Counted from the stretch's first letter, positions 20,822 to 33,062 are shown. The stretch is 64,000 nt of DNA from Collybia mongolica (GCA_013420905.1 JAAXNY010000007.1:62001-126000), one strand, 5' to 3'. Numbers and translations are program-made. Notes: generated by a model from the letters alone, not told the origin.

Positions 20822-22027
20822 CTTCACACTCCCCCACATCCTGCAGAGGAGTCCAATTGGAATCCAGAGGAATGCAGGAAGATTTTGAAAAAGTTTTAAA
20901 ACAGAAAATTCCTTTGAGGAATTCCGCAATATTCTGCTCGGATTCTGCTTGGAACACAGAATTCCGATTGAAATCATCGGAATTCTGCAGAATTTTGAGG
21001 AATTTCTTACAAAGTGTGGAAGAAGAAAATTCTCAAAGGAATTCCACAACATTCTGCTTGGATTCTGATCGGAATTCATAAGTTTTAAGTCAAAACAGTC
21101 AATAAAGTCAACAGTATATCTAACATTTTGAAGTACTAAATTACTCTCTTTCCGACGTCATCAGCAGCGGCGGCACTGGCCACTCTACTTGCCACTGTCC
21201 CCGTCCCCACTGCCACCGCTGCCGTCCTCGTGGTGGTGGTGGTTGTCTTTGTTGTAGTTGTCATTGTCATTGTCACGCCATTGTTGGAGCCACTGCTGCC
21301 GCTGCTGTTGCCGTTGTTGCCACAGGCCTCGTCGGCACTGTTGCTGTTGCTGTCTTTGTCATTGTCGTTGTCATTGTCGTTGCCGCCTTCCTCACTATTG
21401 CTGTTGGCGGCCGTATCGTTTGTCTCGAGTTCCTGAAGTGGGGGGGAGGGGGACGTGCTGCATGGTGAGCGTGTGGGTGAGCAGCGGTGTACGACTCACC
21501 TGGTTCTGCCCCTCGGGGCGCCCTTTCCTCGTTGTCCCCTCGTTCCACGTCTGTTTCTATCCTTCTCCCCACACCATCTTGTGCGTTGTCATGTCAACGT
21601 CGGTTGGCATTTGATGTGTTGGCATTGGCGGCATGGGTGCGTTGGCGTTGGTGTCAGCGTTGGCGGTTTGGCGGATGTCGTTGATGTGGTTGAAAAGAAC
21701 CAACAAAGACATGGCAATGGTAATGTGACCATTGCACGTGCCTCGTAATCATGTGACCTAAGTCCGTTGACTTGAGGCCAGTGAGCTGGCAGCTAGAAAT
21801 GCCCGCCTTGCCCAATGGTTATGAACGCCAAACATATTACGTAATGTTTGTGCCTGTACGCATTCGAACCTAGTCGGATGCAAGTTTTTCACCGCCGTTA
21901 TGTGATGTTATTAATAACAAATAGTATATATAATTTGTGTAAATAAAATTTATATTACTAATCTGATTAGTAATTGAACATGAGGATTCTGCTCGGAATC
22001 CGCTGGAAGATGTGGGGGAGTGTAAAG
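20822..22027. mobile_element. TIR element with subterminal repeats (about 1.2 kb)
   Basis: The left end CTTCACACTCCCCCACATCC is matched, inverted, by the right end (revcomp CTTTACACTCCCCCACATCT). Similarity extends over about 33 bp with a few mismatches. Inside the left end are repeated GAATTCCGCAATATTCTGC-like and GGATTCTGCTTGG-like units (20880-21080), and GGATTCTGCTCGG recurs by the right end. Positions 21225-21400 hold a GTTGTCATTGTC-type low-complexity tract. I see no transposase and no clear target duplication, so the class is open (MITE or CACTA-like). Confidence 0.5.
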
Positions 22028-24100
22028 ACCTCGGAACCACTCCTGGGAGATATGCATGAACAGCAGAGTTGGGCGACCATATTTTGCAGAGTTGATGACC
22101 CTTGAGACAAATCAAGCGCCCAGTGCATTGAGTGAGTAGAGGAAGGTGAGAAGGAAGTGTGTCATCGACAATAGGCAACTCTTGGTAGCCGTAGTTACTT
22201 CGCAACTGCGTAGTGGTGTAGTACTGGGTGTCAGTGGCACTTGACATTAGTTTGGAGGTAAGACTAGCTGGAGAATGCTCTTGGCCTTATACTGAACCGG
22301 ATTATAACGAATGTAATGACAGTTTGAGATTACTGGAGAAAAGAATAATTACAATGACAATGTTGAGAGTGTTTTGATGGATCTTCCAACAAAAGCACAA
22401 GATCACAGCAAAGATATGAGATAACTATCAGGATCTTCCAGCGACGAATGCGAGATCACTGTAGTAGGCAGAATAGCCTAGTATTGAACTTTGTCACCGC
22501 AAACGCGAAACTACCTCCGTGACCGTCATGACCTCAGAAATTTGTTATGTGACATAGCCCTGTTACATAAGAATAAGAGCGCACGTGATTAGTACATGCC
22601 CTTGACCATTCTATATTTTGAATTAATTGTTGCATACATGTTATAAGTCAAGCCAGGTTAATTCTGAGGCCTCCTCTGGAAAAAAAATTTTACATAGTGG
22701 TTTCAAATTCAGAATGAATAGAATTAATTTTGAGGGAGATGTTTCTTTATCTCTGACGAGCTGTCCCCTCATCACCAAAAATTGCTGTTCATAGTTAGAC
22801 TAGTGCTCGGACATTTAAATAACATCAGCTGCGCCCCTTGTTCGTATATCTGATTTTCAAAATACTTATTGAGTACTGATGACGACCCGGGGGCCAAGAT
22901 AAATTCAGGTTGAGTTCATACCATATTCCCAGGCGTTTACTGAGGATTGCCACCCAACACCCCCCCATCTGCTACTACTGTGCATGTTTATTGCTTTGAT
23001 TATTGTTTTTGATGTTTCTTGTTCTTGCTATTGTGTTGCTATTCTGCTAAAAAGTGCTTTCGATATTATCAACATGGATTCATAATGTGTCAACTTGTAG
23101 CCTTATGTGAGAAGACCAGCTATTATGAATATAAAGCAGGGCAAAAATCTCTAACCCCCAACTTGTGAAATGAATAGATATTCAGCACCAACGCGAAGCT
23201 CAAGATTACAATGAACGGGTGCAACGCAAGGCGTTGTCTAACCTCAAAGCGGGAAAGTGTCTCCAACATCGCATACCTGTTATATACGTTCACGCAAAAG
23301 TAAATGGCTTCAGGGTATACGCAAGCAAAAGCCTTTACAAGAATTATAATCCATGGTCCCGGATGGCTGCTGTGGAGAAGACTCAGGTGAAAACTACGAT
23401 CTCGTACACTCTAAATTCATCAAGATATATTCTGATTATAATTACAAAAAGGTTACCAAAGGATGGTGCCCTCCTGGTTGAGGAGAAAGGCATTGAGGAT
23501 AGTAAAAGCTACAATTAGTAATTCCCATCATTTGTCAAGCCAGTGTATGTTGTATAACACACCTAATAGGTCTTTTCAAATGTTCCCCAAGGCCCTTATG
23601 GTACCAAGCACCACAAATTAAGATGAAGATTCAAGTACATATTATGCATTTCAAAACTTATGAAAGCATTTTTATGCTTCGAATCCAAGAAGATGGGGAC
23701 TATAGCTATCGATCTGGTGAATGTTCTAGGCATATGTGTAGCTAAACCAAAGCTCTCAGGAATTAGTGCAAAATGATATGATCTATATGTTCTTCAAGTA
23801 ATTGTGCCATAATATGCAATTAGGAGCCTATTTCGAGCACTCATAATTGTAAGTAGCATAATGAGCTAAGACTTTCAAAGGTAAACTAGAGTGGTGAGTT
23901 TACATGTAATATGTCATGTGATGGGGGCTGGCAATGGGCAAGAAGGGCACAGGTTCAAGTGTCATGTCCCTCTCGAAAAACCTCTCAGAGGTAGTTGGTA
24001 AAGGCCTGAATCCAACTTGTCTTCACAGGATTCGGTGCAGTTGCAGCCTGGGTATTCTTTGCATTTTGCAGGACAAGTCCTCCCAAACACCGCCCAAAGA
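22028..24100. other. Intergenic; isolated R-type motifs at 22376-22475
   Basis: Two R units in the minus direction (GGATCTTCCAACAAAAGC and AGGATCTTCCAGCGACGAA) lie at 22380-22470. The rest is AT-rich. The plus frame 23219-23518 has no domain and no support from codon pattern or splicing, so it is not called. Confidence 0.5.
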
Positions 24101-24119
24101 AGTAGTAGGCACTCAAGCT

Positions 24120-25405
24120 GACTTGACCACTGAACTTGAACTTCGACCTGAGCCCAGTCACAGCCACGGTCACGGAACGTACCAAGCTTATGTTATCACA
24201 TAATTCAACTTCCCAGACTGTCACAACTGGCACTTGCAGATTCGCGACTTTTTTGTCAACCTCCTCCTCGCAACCTAACCACCATGCTCACCATTCCATG
24301 CTGGACGTTGGACTTGAGTTGAGCTCTGCATAATCCCTTCCTATGAACCGTCTATCTATTCTGGTGAAAAATCACCATTGCTGGCCCATTTTGTTCCAAG
24401 CAAATCCCATCATACTGTCGCTCCTGTTCCTTTGCCCTGGACTTGCAAATATCAACCCCCATGTACAATTTTCAGTGATCTCGCGCTCAATGCTGGAAGA
24501 TCCTGTGATGGGCTATCACATTCTCTCCTTGTCCATCTCTGTAGATCTCATGCATGTCATTAGATGATCCTGGGATGTAGTCGTGATTTCCACCCCACCG
24601 GTCAAGCTCAGTGGTCTCGTGTCAATTGGCACTAGAAGATCCTGAGCATTGTCTATGGTATCATTCGTGGCCCATCCCAGTGAATGCCGCGCACATTCCT
24701 GGAAGATCCTGGAACGTACATACCTGTACCTTTGTCCTAGTCCACCTTGGCAATTTTGTATTCAACACTAGGATACTCCCTCACAGTCCTTTTCAGTGAT
24801 CTTGCAAGGGTCCCTGGGACACATAAATATATTCTCCCCTGGCCCGCCTCTGTGATCTTGCGCATGCCATTGGAATGTCCCGGAATGTACCCGGACTTCC
24901 ACTTGCCACTCTGGTCTATCTCAGTGATCTTGTGCATGGTACCAGAAGGTCTTGGGATGTACTCATTACATTATTCCTGTTCTTCCGCCTCAACAATAAT
25001 GCTTACATCCCTGGAACATTTTGGAATGTACCCATACTTTGCCCCAATTCTCCTTTGTGATTTTGTACTTGACACTGGGGTATAATCTCGGTGATCCATT
25101 GTATAGAATTATGGTACATACTTGCGGCCTTATTCCTTGCCCATCTCAGCAATATCTAGAACCCACTCGTACCTTTGCTACAATCCCCCTCCATGCTGCT
25201 TCATTAGTGTGCCACCCACTGCGGTACTCCAAAACTAATGCCTATTGAGTATGATAATTGCACGACATTATCCCTGCCTCCTGCACCATGGTGCTGACTG
25301 GAGCGTTTGCCGGTTGAACTTGAGTTCTCAACATTTTATATTTCTCAAGATCAGACGCCGCATGGCACCATGGGCGGAATCAGCTGCGCCTTTTTGAGTT
25401 TCATA
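24120..25405 (+). repeat. Repeat R, copy 3
   Basis: Long copy, near-identical to the reverse complement of 40070-41330 for most of its length, including the end region GTTGAACTTGAGTTCTCAAC near 25312 and about 35 bp beyond. Units with GAAGATCC lie at 24499, 24636 and 24701. No coding domain. Confidence 0.8.
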
Positions 25406-26541
25406 ACCAACCGATTCCACCGAACCCCGGATGAGCCCCCCGTTTTCCAGGTAGCTTAGCCCATTCATCTCGCTCAATCCCCTATCCAGAGTACACCTCA
25501 TACAGGCCACTGAACAAACTCCAGTGTAAGGACAATGTTGTTAGTGTACATACATACAATTTAATCAGGCTCATTGTTGTGTAATGGCTGTACAGTGTAT
25601 TACAGGTGGGAGATGGAATGGCTTGTAATTTTTAATACTCTGTGGTCACCCACTCAACTAACCAATTTGGTTTCGATTTATAATCCTATCCATCTTCTCC
25701 GTGAATCCTAACACAATACAGGCACAACAACGTGCCCCCCCAATTGTCGAGAACATCGACGACAATCAGCTGACAGGTGATATTAAACTTCATAACAGAG
25801 TCCAAAGTTGAAAATGTTTGGATGTTGTCGCGGGCATGCAAATCATATTTTGGAAATGCTAACGGCAAAAACTGAGGGCCATCTGTTATCAATGGAGTGC
25901 GTCTGGAGTTGAGAGCTCGCAGTGCAGTGCCCTGTATTTCCCCAGACAATATCGAGCCCCAAATTTTTTTCCAATCTCCATTATCCATCTTCACCACTGG
26001 TTGTTCCCATATGATGGCATTGTGCGGGGCGTTCTGAATGCCACTGACCAACTCCTTCGGGATATGATCTATTGTGATATTTGTGACACAAATAGGGCGC
26101 CATAGATGAATGCCAAGCTGAGCAGTTGATCCCTCTACCCGCCAGGACTGTCCTGGTCACAGGTCGTCATCAAGTGCAATGATCGCATTGTTGGCTGGAT
26201 ATCCACCGCCAGGCGTTGTGATCTGGGTTGTTAATTCTTCAACCACTCGACCACTGTTGTAACGCAGGGCAAAGTCTTGCATGCCAACCCAATCGCGAGA
26301 CATGGCCAATATTCAAGCTTCTAGGCATTCAAGACAGTGGATGTATCCTTCCATTGTGCTTGATGGTCGACAATGGAGTGATGAAACCACTGGCAGCCAA
26401 CCAGTGTGTAGTGGCACCAGGCATTTCGTGTGAACCATCAGAGTTATGAATATGATTGAGCCCAGGACAAAAACAATTGCAAACGAGCTGATAGAGTACT
26501 GTGCGGTTCCTTGGTTTATTGGAGTTGTTGGTAAGTGTACA

Positions 26542-27877
26542 CAAGGGGGTGGCAGAACGGGACTTTCATATATACAGTTGGAACTTCTGTTTCAGCAAGG
26601 AATAGACCCCCTCCCCCTCCCCTCCTTCTATATATGGTAATTTCACATCACGTGTTAGATCACATGGTTGATCAAGAAATTGTATTTACTCAAGTGCGGC
26701 GCCGTTTTGTGCCAGTGGTGCTCAATTTGCAACTTCGGCAGGACCAATTCTTAGGTATCACATCATATCCCATGCACTCGTGATGATACTGATCGCAAAT
26801 CATCAGCCACCTGGGTGATTAAGTATTTTCTTGACAACTCACCCAAACAGTCTCGCACCCAGAAACCTTACATTGCATGACAGCATCACCCTTTTTAATC
26901 CCTGCATTTGACATTCAAACTATGCCACATCATGAAGTACCCGATGAATGCTAAAAAGCCATCAAGTCCATATTGACCCCGTTGCATCATGCCCTTCGCT
27001 GCAGCACGCATTGCATCCTCTCCCCACCCAAACACTCTCTTCATCATTGGGTTCAGCACCTCTTCCCAGTCATTGTCTGCAGGGCCTTGAACAATGGTTG
27101 AGGGATCTTTCGAGAACTCGCTGAGTGGATTTTCCACCATTGCCAGAGGGGTTTCACTTGGTATTCGCTTGATTGCCATGCGGAGTTGGGAGAGCAACTC
27201 TGTCACTATCACACATGCCTCTGCCTCGTCTGTTGTTGAATCGGACCTTGGCATGACCTCTAACGGCCTTGGGTTATTGTCTGCATTGGCTGCTTGTTCA
27301 GTGCCGACTTTGGGAGCATGGATTGGAGCTGGTGCAGATACAAGGGGAGGATTAGGGGCAGCCTTTGCCTTGAAAAATGAATGGAGTGACTGATTTGGCT
27401 TTGCCTCTGGCTTGGGCCAGGTATATGTCTTCTGTTGCTCTCTCTCAGCATGGCAAGGCTTTGACACATGGTGGATATCAAGGTTTTTTTGTCCCCCTGT
27501 GCCAACTTGGATGTCGCTTCCACAGTCTGGACACTCAAGCATGCTCTCTGGGGTAAATTCACCCGTCGTTCTAAAGGACACATTAGATCAACCTTTGGGC
27601 CTCCATAGATGTTTTACCTTTTTTTCTTCGGCATTTTTTCACCATTGTGTTGCTCACAAAATAGAACATATTACTATTAGGTATTAACTGTCTACTATTA
27701 GGTGTTAACTGTCGATGATGGCTTCCTATGATGCTCGAGAGCTTCTCGAGAGTAATTATTCTGTCAGATGGCAGCCCGCTGCTGCCTGAGTAGCACAAGT
27801 CCAAACTTTTTTTTTGGCCTCTGGCCAGACCCCCCCCCCTACCCAAGGTTCGGGATTCCGGTTCCACCACCCCCTTG
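26542..27877 (-). mobile_element. hAT-like element 2 (1336 bp)
   Basis: Termini CAAGGGGGTGGCAGAAC at 26542 and, inverted, GGTTCCACCACCCCCTTG ending at 27877. A perfect 8-bp target duplication AGTGTACA lies at 26534-26541 and 27878-27885. Shares both ends, the first-exon region and a PHD-like segment with element 1 (19062-19849), in opposite orientation, but has about 550 bp of extra interior. It is inserted in the SUN gene, whose frame lines up when the element and one duplication copy are discounted. Confidence 0.85.
26895..27634 (-). CDS. C2HC-type zinc-finger protein carried by hAT-like element 2
   Basis: Exon 1 is 27634-27618 (MPKKK plus part of R), the intron GTAAAAC...CTTTAG is 47 nt, and exon 2 is 27570-26895. 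The exons sum to 693 nt, giving about 230 aa. Near the start is LECPDCGSDIQVG...NLDIHHVSKPC, a C-x2-C ... H-x5-C finger reminiscent of the BED-like fingers of hAT proteins and of a finger near 53.2 kb. A Pro/Ala linker and a helical C-terminus follow (EEVLNPMMKRVFGWGEDAM). The PHD-like segment of element 1 follows in another frame. There is no DDE triad, so this is cargo or a transposase remnant; function unknown. Confidence 0.55.
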
Positions 27878-28309
27878 AGTGTACATCTTCACATAAAGCA
27901 ATTTCTACTTTGTCTAGATCCCCCTCTGAGTCTTGTTTGTCATCGGTATATCCAAAGGGAGATCTTGACATGTTACCCCTCCCATCAGGATCCATAGTAA
28001 GGTCGAAAGATTCCCCTTCAATGGGATGATGCCCGAACCGCCCAGCGTTTGATCTGGGTCTTAGTTGGTGAAGCTGAGGACCTAGCATGGCTGGATGAAT
28101 GTTGATTAAAGAATAGGGCATTTGACTTACACTCCCCAGACTGCCAGTCCTATATTGATGTTGTAGTATATAAATATAGTGAACATCAAGCTCAATGAAT
28201 GGGTGACGGCTGACCTTATTTGAAGGCGGTGTTAGGTTGTTGGTTGCAAACCTGGCTGGGTTGTAGACAGCTTTGTCTATGCTGCTAGCAATAGAAATGT
28301 GTGGCATTT

Positions 28310-29300
28310 TGTAACATGTAGGATAGTTGACTTATTGAAGTTAAGAGGTGAGGCTTTCAGCTACTTTCGGCAGAACAATTGTTTATGAAAATATTATTTA
28401 TATATAAAATATTTTTCTCTCATTTTAAGTTTATCTTATTTATTCAAGAAACATTGCTTTTGCCAACCAACAGCCATTGTAATTATATGGGTGGGCAAGA
28501 TCAGAGGAATGGTCAATCACCTGAGCAAAGTGATGACATTCTTTTTCAGTTGTTTACTGCCAATGTTTGTATATTCAACTTAAGCAGATTTCGAGACTGA
28601 GATTTATTGCAATGGGTGTCCTCATCGTATATTCATGTATTCCGTGAGCTTTGTGTAATTACCGTAAACTGGTTTGGCACAAATCAGACATCAAGTTCTC
28701 TAATGTGCTGTGAATACCACCTTGAAGCTGGTGGTTAACGAGTTATTGAGAGGCTTTTAAATTTGATGAAGGAGATCATGTACGTTTTTACTAGATTTTT
28801 CAAGGGCTTCATTACTATGTTGATATGGATCGGTGTTGAGCCGCGGACTGTGTAATTCCATCTTCAACCTAACTTGTAACTGGATGAATTAATCCTTCCG
28901 AGATATCAAGTACTTCACCAAATTGATGGATTATGTTCCCAGGTGCATGCTGGAGTAAATCCATTCGATGCGTTCAACATATTCCCGCGGCTTTTGGTTT
29001 CCTTGGAAGAAGTACTTGCATTGACATTAGAGGTGTATGAACTATGCTCATGAGTGATTAGCCAGGATGTGCCCAGAGCAATAGTCTAATGTACAGAGTC
29101 CGTAGTAGTCGTGTCGGGAAGTGCAACAAAGAACTTGACTCAGCCAAAGGCCTCACAAGATGAGCAAACTCATGTTGGAGTCCAATTCAATAGGACTAGG
29201 ATTGTATTGGGTTAACCACTCTCATTGAGATGATCAGGTAAAGAAGTGGACTGGGAGCTCTGTTTCACCAAATAATATTATATTATATGGGAAGAGGGAG
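28310..29300. other. Intergenic, no gene seen
   Basis: AT-rich. Short frames only, without recognised domains. Confidence 0.5.
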
Positions 29301-29308
29301 TGTTTCGA

Positions 29309-30004
29309 TCATGAGATGAGATGAGCCATCAAGGGGTCAGGTGGGGGATATGCATTGGTGCCTGTGTTGGTAATCAACAAACCTGTCTGGCAACACATCA
29401 TACGGGGTAGAGAACGAGTTTGTTTCCTGCTTTGAGCTAAGGATAAGAAAGGTTTATAAGTAGGGTCCCCGGGGTGACAAAAGCTCTCATTTTTATCACC
29501 TATTGATGCAGAGAACCGATGGATCTGTTTAGGACTGGGGGATAGGGTTGAATGGAGGGAATGGGTATGTTTCCTGTGCTGAATACCGAAAGATCCTGAG
29601 TCGCTATAATCCACATTGATTGGCAAGAGAGGGGGTAAATCAACTCTATCGGTGTCGGACTGATGAGGGGATAAGTCAGTAATGTTATATGGGCATTTCA
29701 GTTCAAGTTCACATACATTACTTTCTACTTGTATACCAGATATTGTCTGATATTCCTTGCCCGACACAGTGGGAGGCAAACCACTCCTTTCGACAAAAGC
29801 GTATGACGCTGGGAGATAGAAATGTTTCTTATCTACAACAAGGTATGTTGAAATTTGTAGAGGTGTGAGAGCTTTGCACATGGCCCCGTAGTTTGGGGAA
29901 ACGGAGAGTAGACATGAGCTAGCAAGGTTGATCGATGAAAAGGAAAAAGGCTCAAGTACGCCCATTGCAAAAAAGACCAGCATTGGGAGGCACCACCCAG
30001 ACAA
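29309..30004 (-). CDS. Hypothetical protein, 231-codon frame
   Basis: Open minus frame beginning MSGWCLPMLVFFAMGVLEPF, a hydrophobic start that could be a signal anchor, then a Ser/Pro-rich body with no domain I recognise. The length is unusual for a chance frame in this AT-rich setting, but there is no other support, and R copy 4 begins about 140 bp upstream. Confidence 0.3.
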   Translation of the reverse strand: MSGWCLPMLVFFAMGVLEPFSFSSINLASSCLLSVSPNYGAMCKALTPLQISTYLVVDKKHFYLPASYAFVERSGLPPTVSGKEYQTISGIQVESNVCELELKCPYNITDLSPHQSDTDRVDLPPLLPINVDYSDSGSFGIQHRKHTHSLHSTLSPSPKQIHRFSASIGDKNESFCHPGDPTYKPFLSLAQSRKQTRSLPRMMCCQTGLLITNTGTNAYPPPDPLMAHLIS

Positions 30005-30139
30005 GACGGGATCACTGATATGGAAAGATGAACAAGCAAGAAGGTGGGAGTTCAGTCCAGGATTGTCTACTAATGAGCCAATCCCTGAGATGGATAATAC
30101 ATCTAAATTGTTTGGGATAAGAAAAGAATTGTCAAGGAT

Positions 30140-31140
30140 ATTCTAGCGGCAAGCGCGAGACCACCACCAGTGGGAATGAGCTGTGAGAGTGGGCACTGGC
30201 TTGATGGGATCTCCCAGCAGCGGGCATGATACCACTAGCTTAAGAACCTTGACAGCAACCACAGGGATCACTACAGCCTCCATGAGAGCAAGTACTGGCC
30301 TACTAGGATCTACCAGCGATGGGCACGAGACCACTAGCATGAACACCAATGAGGGGTGAGAAGTCGTTAAAGTCTGAACTCTCAGCAACGGACGCAAGAT
30401 CATTTTGGGTTCATTGCTGAGAACTGCATACCAAGTACTGAGGCCTGAGGCCTGGACCACTGGACTTGAACTTCGACCTGAGCCCAGTCACAGTCACAGT
30501 CACAGAATGTACCAAGCTTATGTTATCACATAATTCAACTTCCCAGACCATCACAACTGGCACTTGCAGATTCGCGACTTTTTTGTCAACCTCCTCCTTG
30601 CAACCTAACCACCATGCTCACCATTCCATGCTGGACATTGGACTTGAGTTGAGCTCTGCATAATCCCTTCCTATGAACTGTCTATCTATTCTGGTGAAAA
30701 ATCACCATTGCTGGCCCATTTTGTTCCAAGCAAATCCCATCATACTGTCGCTCCTGTTCCTTTGCCCTGGACTTGCAGACATCAACCCCCATGTACAATT
30801 TTCAGTGATCTCGTGCTCAATGCTGGAAGATCCTGTGATGGGCTATCACATTCTCTCCTTGTCCATCTCTGTAGATCTCATGCATGTCGTTAGACGATCC
30901 TGGGATGTAGTCGTGATTTCCACCCCACCGGTCAAGCTCAGTGGTCTCGTGTCAATTGGCACTAGAAGATCCTGAGCATTGTCTATGGTATCATTTGTGG
31001 CCCATCCCAGTGAATGCCGCGCACATTCCTGGAAGATCCTGGAACGTACGTACCTGTACCTTTGTCCTAGTCCACCTTGGCAATTTTGTATTCAACACTA
31101 GGATACTCCCTCATGGACCTTTTCAGTGATCTTGCAAGGG
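30140..31140 (+). repeat. Repeat R, copy 4
   Basis: The first 300 bp match the reverse complement of 7904-8240 (units such as GGATCTACCAGCGATGGGC). From 30466 it is nearly identical to copies 1, 3 and 5. Like copy 1 it runs directly into an F-box gene. Confidence 0.8.
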
Positions 31141-31260
31141 CCTTTTGCCTTCCTGTACGTACCATTCGTTGTTGTCTATTATTTGGTAGCTGATATCCTA
31201 ACTCCTGTAGCCACTCATCCATGGCCATCCATTCTCTCCATCCAAACATATTACATGGCC

Positions 31261-32690
31261 ATGACCTCAAATACCCTCTGTGTTTTAGGAGTATATGAGC
31301 TACTCAATATCATTATGGAACAACTATCCTATAGCAATCTCGCCGCGTTCGCACAGGTTGCCTGGGTTGTCTCCAACCGGTGCCTTGACGTCTTGTGGAG
31401 GCATCTTCCAACACCTTTCCCACTTCTTGCCCTCCTACTGTCTGTCATTATATTAAAAGGGCAATATGTGAGGGTTCTCCTTCATTCATGTCTTAGAGAT
31501 GCTAAGCTACTCAATTCAGACTCTTAGTGAAAGGCAAGCCATTCAAGCGCACAAGTGGCGAGTCTTTGACAGCTATGCATGGCACGTCTATTACATCTCT
31601 CGTCAATTCTCTTCCACTTTGAATGGGCCCAAGGATCTTGATTCATCTCTATATCAAATGTTACAAACCGTCAAAGGCCAGCCTCTATTCCCACATTTGA
31701 GGATCATCACCATCCCAGTCCACAACCTGCTGATCACAATCAACTCATGCCGCAATGCTGCACATTTGGATACATATTTAACCAATCTCGGTCCGTTTCT
31801 ACTCCCCACATTAATACGGGTCAACTTGTTGGGACACCAACACTTGAACTGTCCTGTAAACCAAGCAATCATCCGATCACTTTCTATTTCCAGCCCCCAG
31901 TTGCACATTTCCGCATTGATTGAATTTTGGATTCTCAAGTCCTTCATTTTCTTCCAAAATTCCGGGCCCTTGAGATGTTTGACTTTGGTTTTGATCCCCA
32001 CCAATCATATCAGCGCCGCCTTTTCGTCATCACGCGGTCTCAAGAAGTCTATGCAACATTGTTTAAAGTGGTATCATTGTTGACCAGTCTATCAACTTTG
32101 ATAATTAATGGTGAAAACACAGATCCAATAACCTTTATGCCTTTTCCACCCATTTCAAACCTCTCCTGGCTTGCTATAAAAGTTCCCCACTGCTCTATTA
32201 TCACTCATATTTTCCCTTTCATTCCAAACCTCATTAGCCTTTCCATCTTGGTTGCGAACCTCCATCTTGAGGGCATCAAGGAACTTGCCACAGCCTTATT
32301 CTCGTGCCCTTTGCTTCGTAATTTGGAGGTCAGCGCCTGCTAGGCGCCAAAAACTGCCGCCGTTGTTCCTACCCCCTTCTTCATGCTTGAATTTGTATGT
32401 CCCTTGAAGGGTCTACCCCTGGAGGTTTTGGTCATGGACACGTTTGCTCCAGCCAATGTTGAATTGTGTTTTGGTGCCTTTCGCGAAATTGGTGGTGCTT
32501 TTCCAAACTTTTGAAAGCTCCATCTCTTCCCTAGTTGCTATTCTGCACAATTGCCTTTCTTTACAATCAATGCTAGCATGGTTATCGCTTGATCTTGCCC
32601 CAATCTCGTCAATTTCCGGATTAGCCGTTCCGTTTGTGACTCTTGACATCTGCACTCTTCCCGGACCCCCGGCTCACTTCAATTTTTAAA
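31261..32690 (+). pseudogene. F-box/LRR-like gene, copy B
   Basis: Exon 1, 31261-31467, is 207 nt, the same as copies A and C. Exon 2 starts at 31520 after TTCAG. Exon 1 differs from copy A at eight bases, seven of them at CpG. The frame is intact where A has TGA (CGA at 31559-31561, CAA at 31655-31657) but is broken by small indels near 31905, TAG at 32341 and TGA at 32512-32514, the last where copy C has CGA. Downstream of about 31910 it resembles C-like sequence more than A, so the A/B near-identity ends inside the gene. Confidence 0.75.
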
Positions 32691-32699
32691 CGAACCAAT

Positions 32700-33060
32700 T
32701 GTATCCACCAGATGACAACTATCAAATCCTGACTGTGGGTACTCATGCAGCTAAGCATTTATTCAAAGCAAACGGGCACCGCAATATGCACCATCTGGTA
32801 ACACAGTTCATATTTGTATCATAGACACCACATGACACAATGTAATGCTTAGATATACATACAAGGGAACGAGCTGTATCTTAAATAGCCAAAGACTATG
32901 TTACTTCAATGTTTGCTCAACTACGAATCGCTTCCGTCTAACTGATCCCTGTTGTGGTTTCGGTCTTCGCTACACCCTGTCCCCCCACGTTTGCTGCGCT
33001 TTCTCCGGTTTGCAGGGCAATAACCTTCCCGAATTTGGGGGGCGCAGGGAGACTTCTTTG
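32700..33060. other. Intergenic, no gene seen
   Basis: No domain, repeat or RNA structure recognised. Confidence 0.45.
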
Positions 33061-33062
33061 CA

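Larger units (their letters stand above)
25686..28307 (-). pseudogene. SUN-domain nuclear-envelope protein gene, split by hAT-like element 2
   Basis: The minus-strand gene from ATG 28307 encodes a polar N-terminal region (with ESFDLTMDPDGRG and SPFGYTDDK). It is interrupted at 27877-26542 by a transposon and continues in phase with a transmembrane segment (SSFAIVFVLGSIIFITLMV, about 26475-26415), then a SUN domain. The SUN part shows DWVGMQDFAL, QLGIHL, ITIDHIP, a run of central residues, IQTFST and VVDVLDNWGG...LYCVRIHGE, ending at 25686. SUN proteins sit in the inner nuclear membrane and join KASH partners in the LINC complex. Further damage: TGA at 26315-26313 and 26159-26157. A short in-frame intron near 28210-28150 is possible. 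Confidence 0.75.

Noticed and set aside
21840..21880. tRNA-like T-arm (GGTTCGAATGC on the minus strand)
   Set aside because: The stem bases do not pair and no A box or acceptor stem lies upstream.
22980..23520. 99-codon plus frame at 23219-23518 as a gene
   Set aside because: No domain, splice context or paralogue; AT-rich surroundings give such frames by chance.
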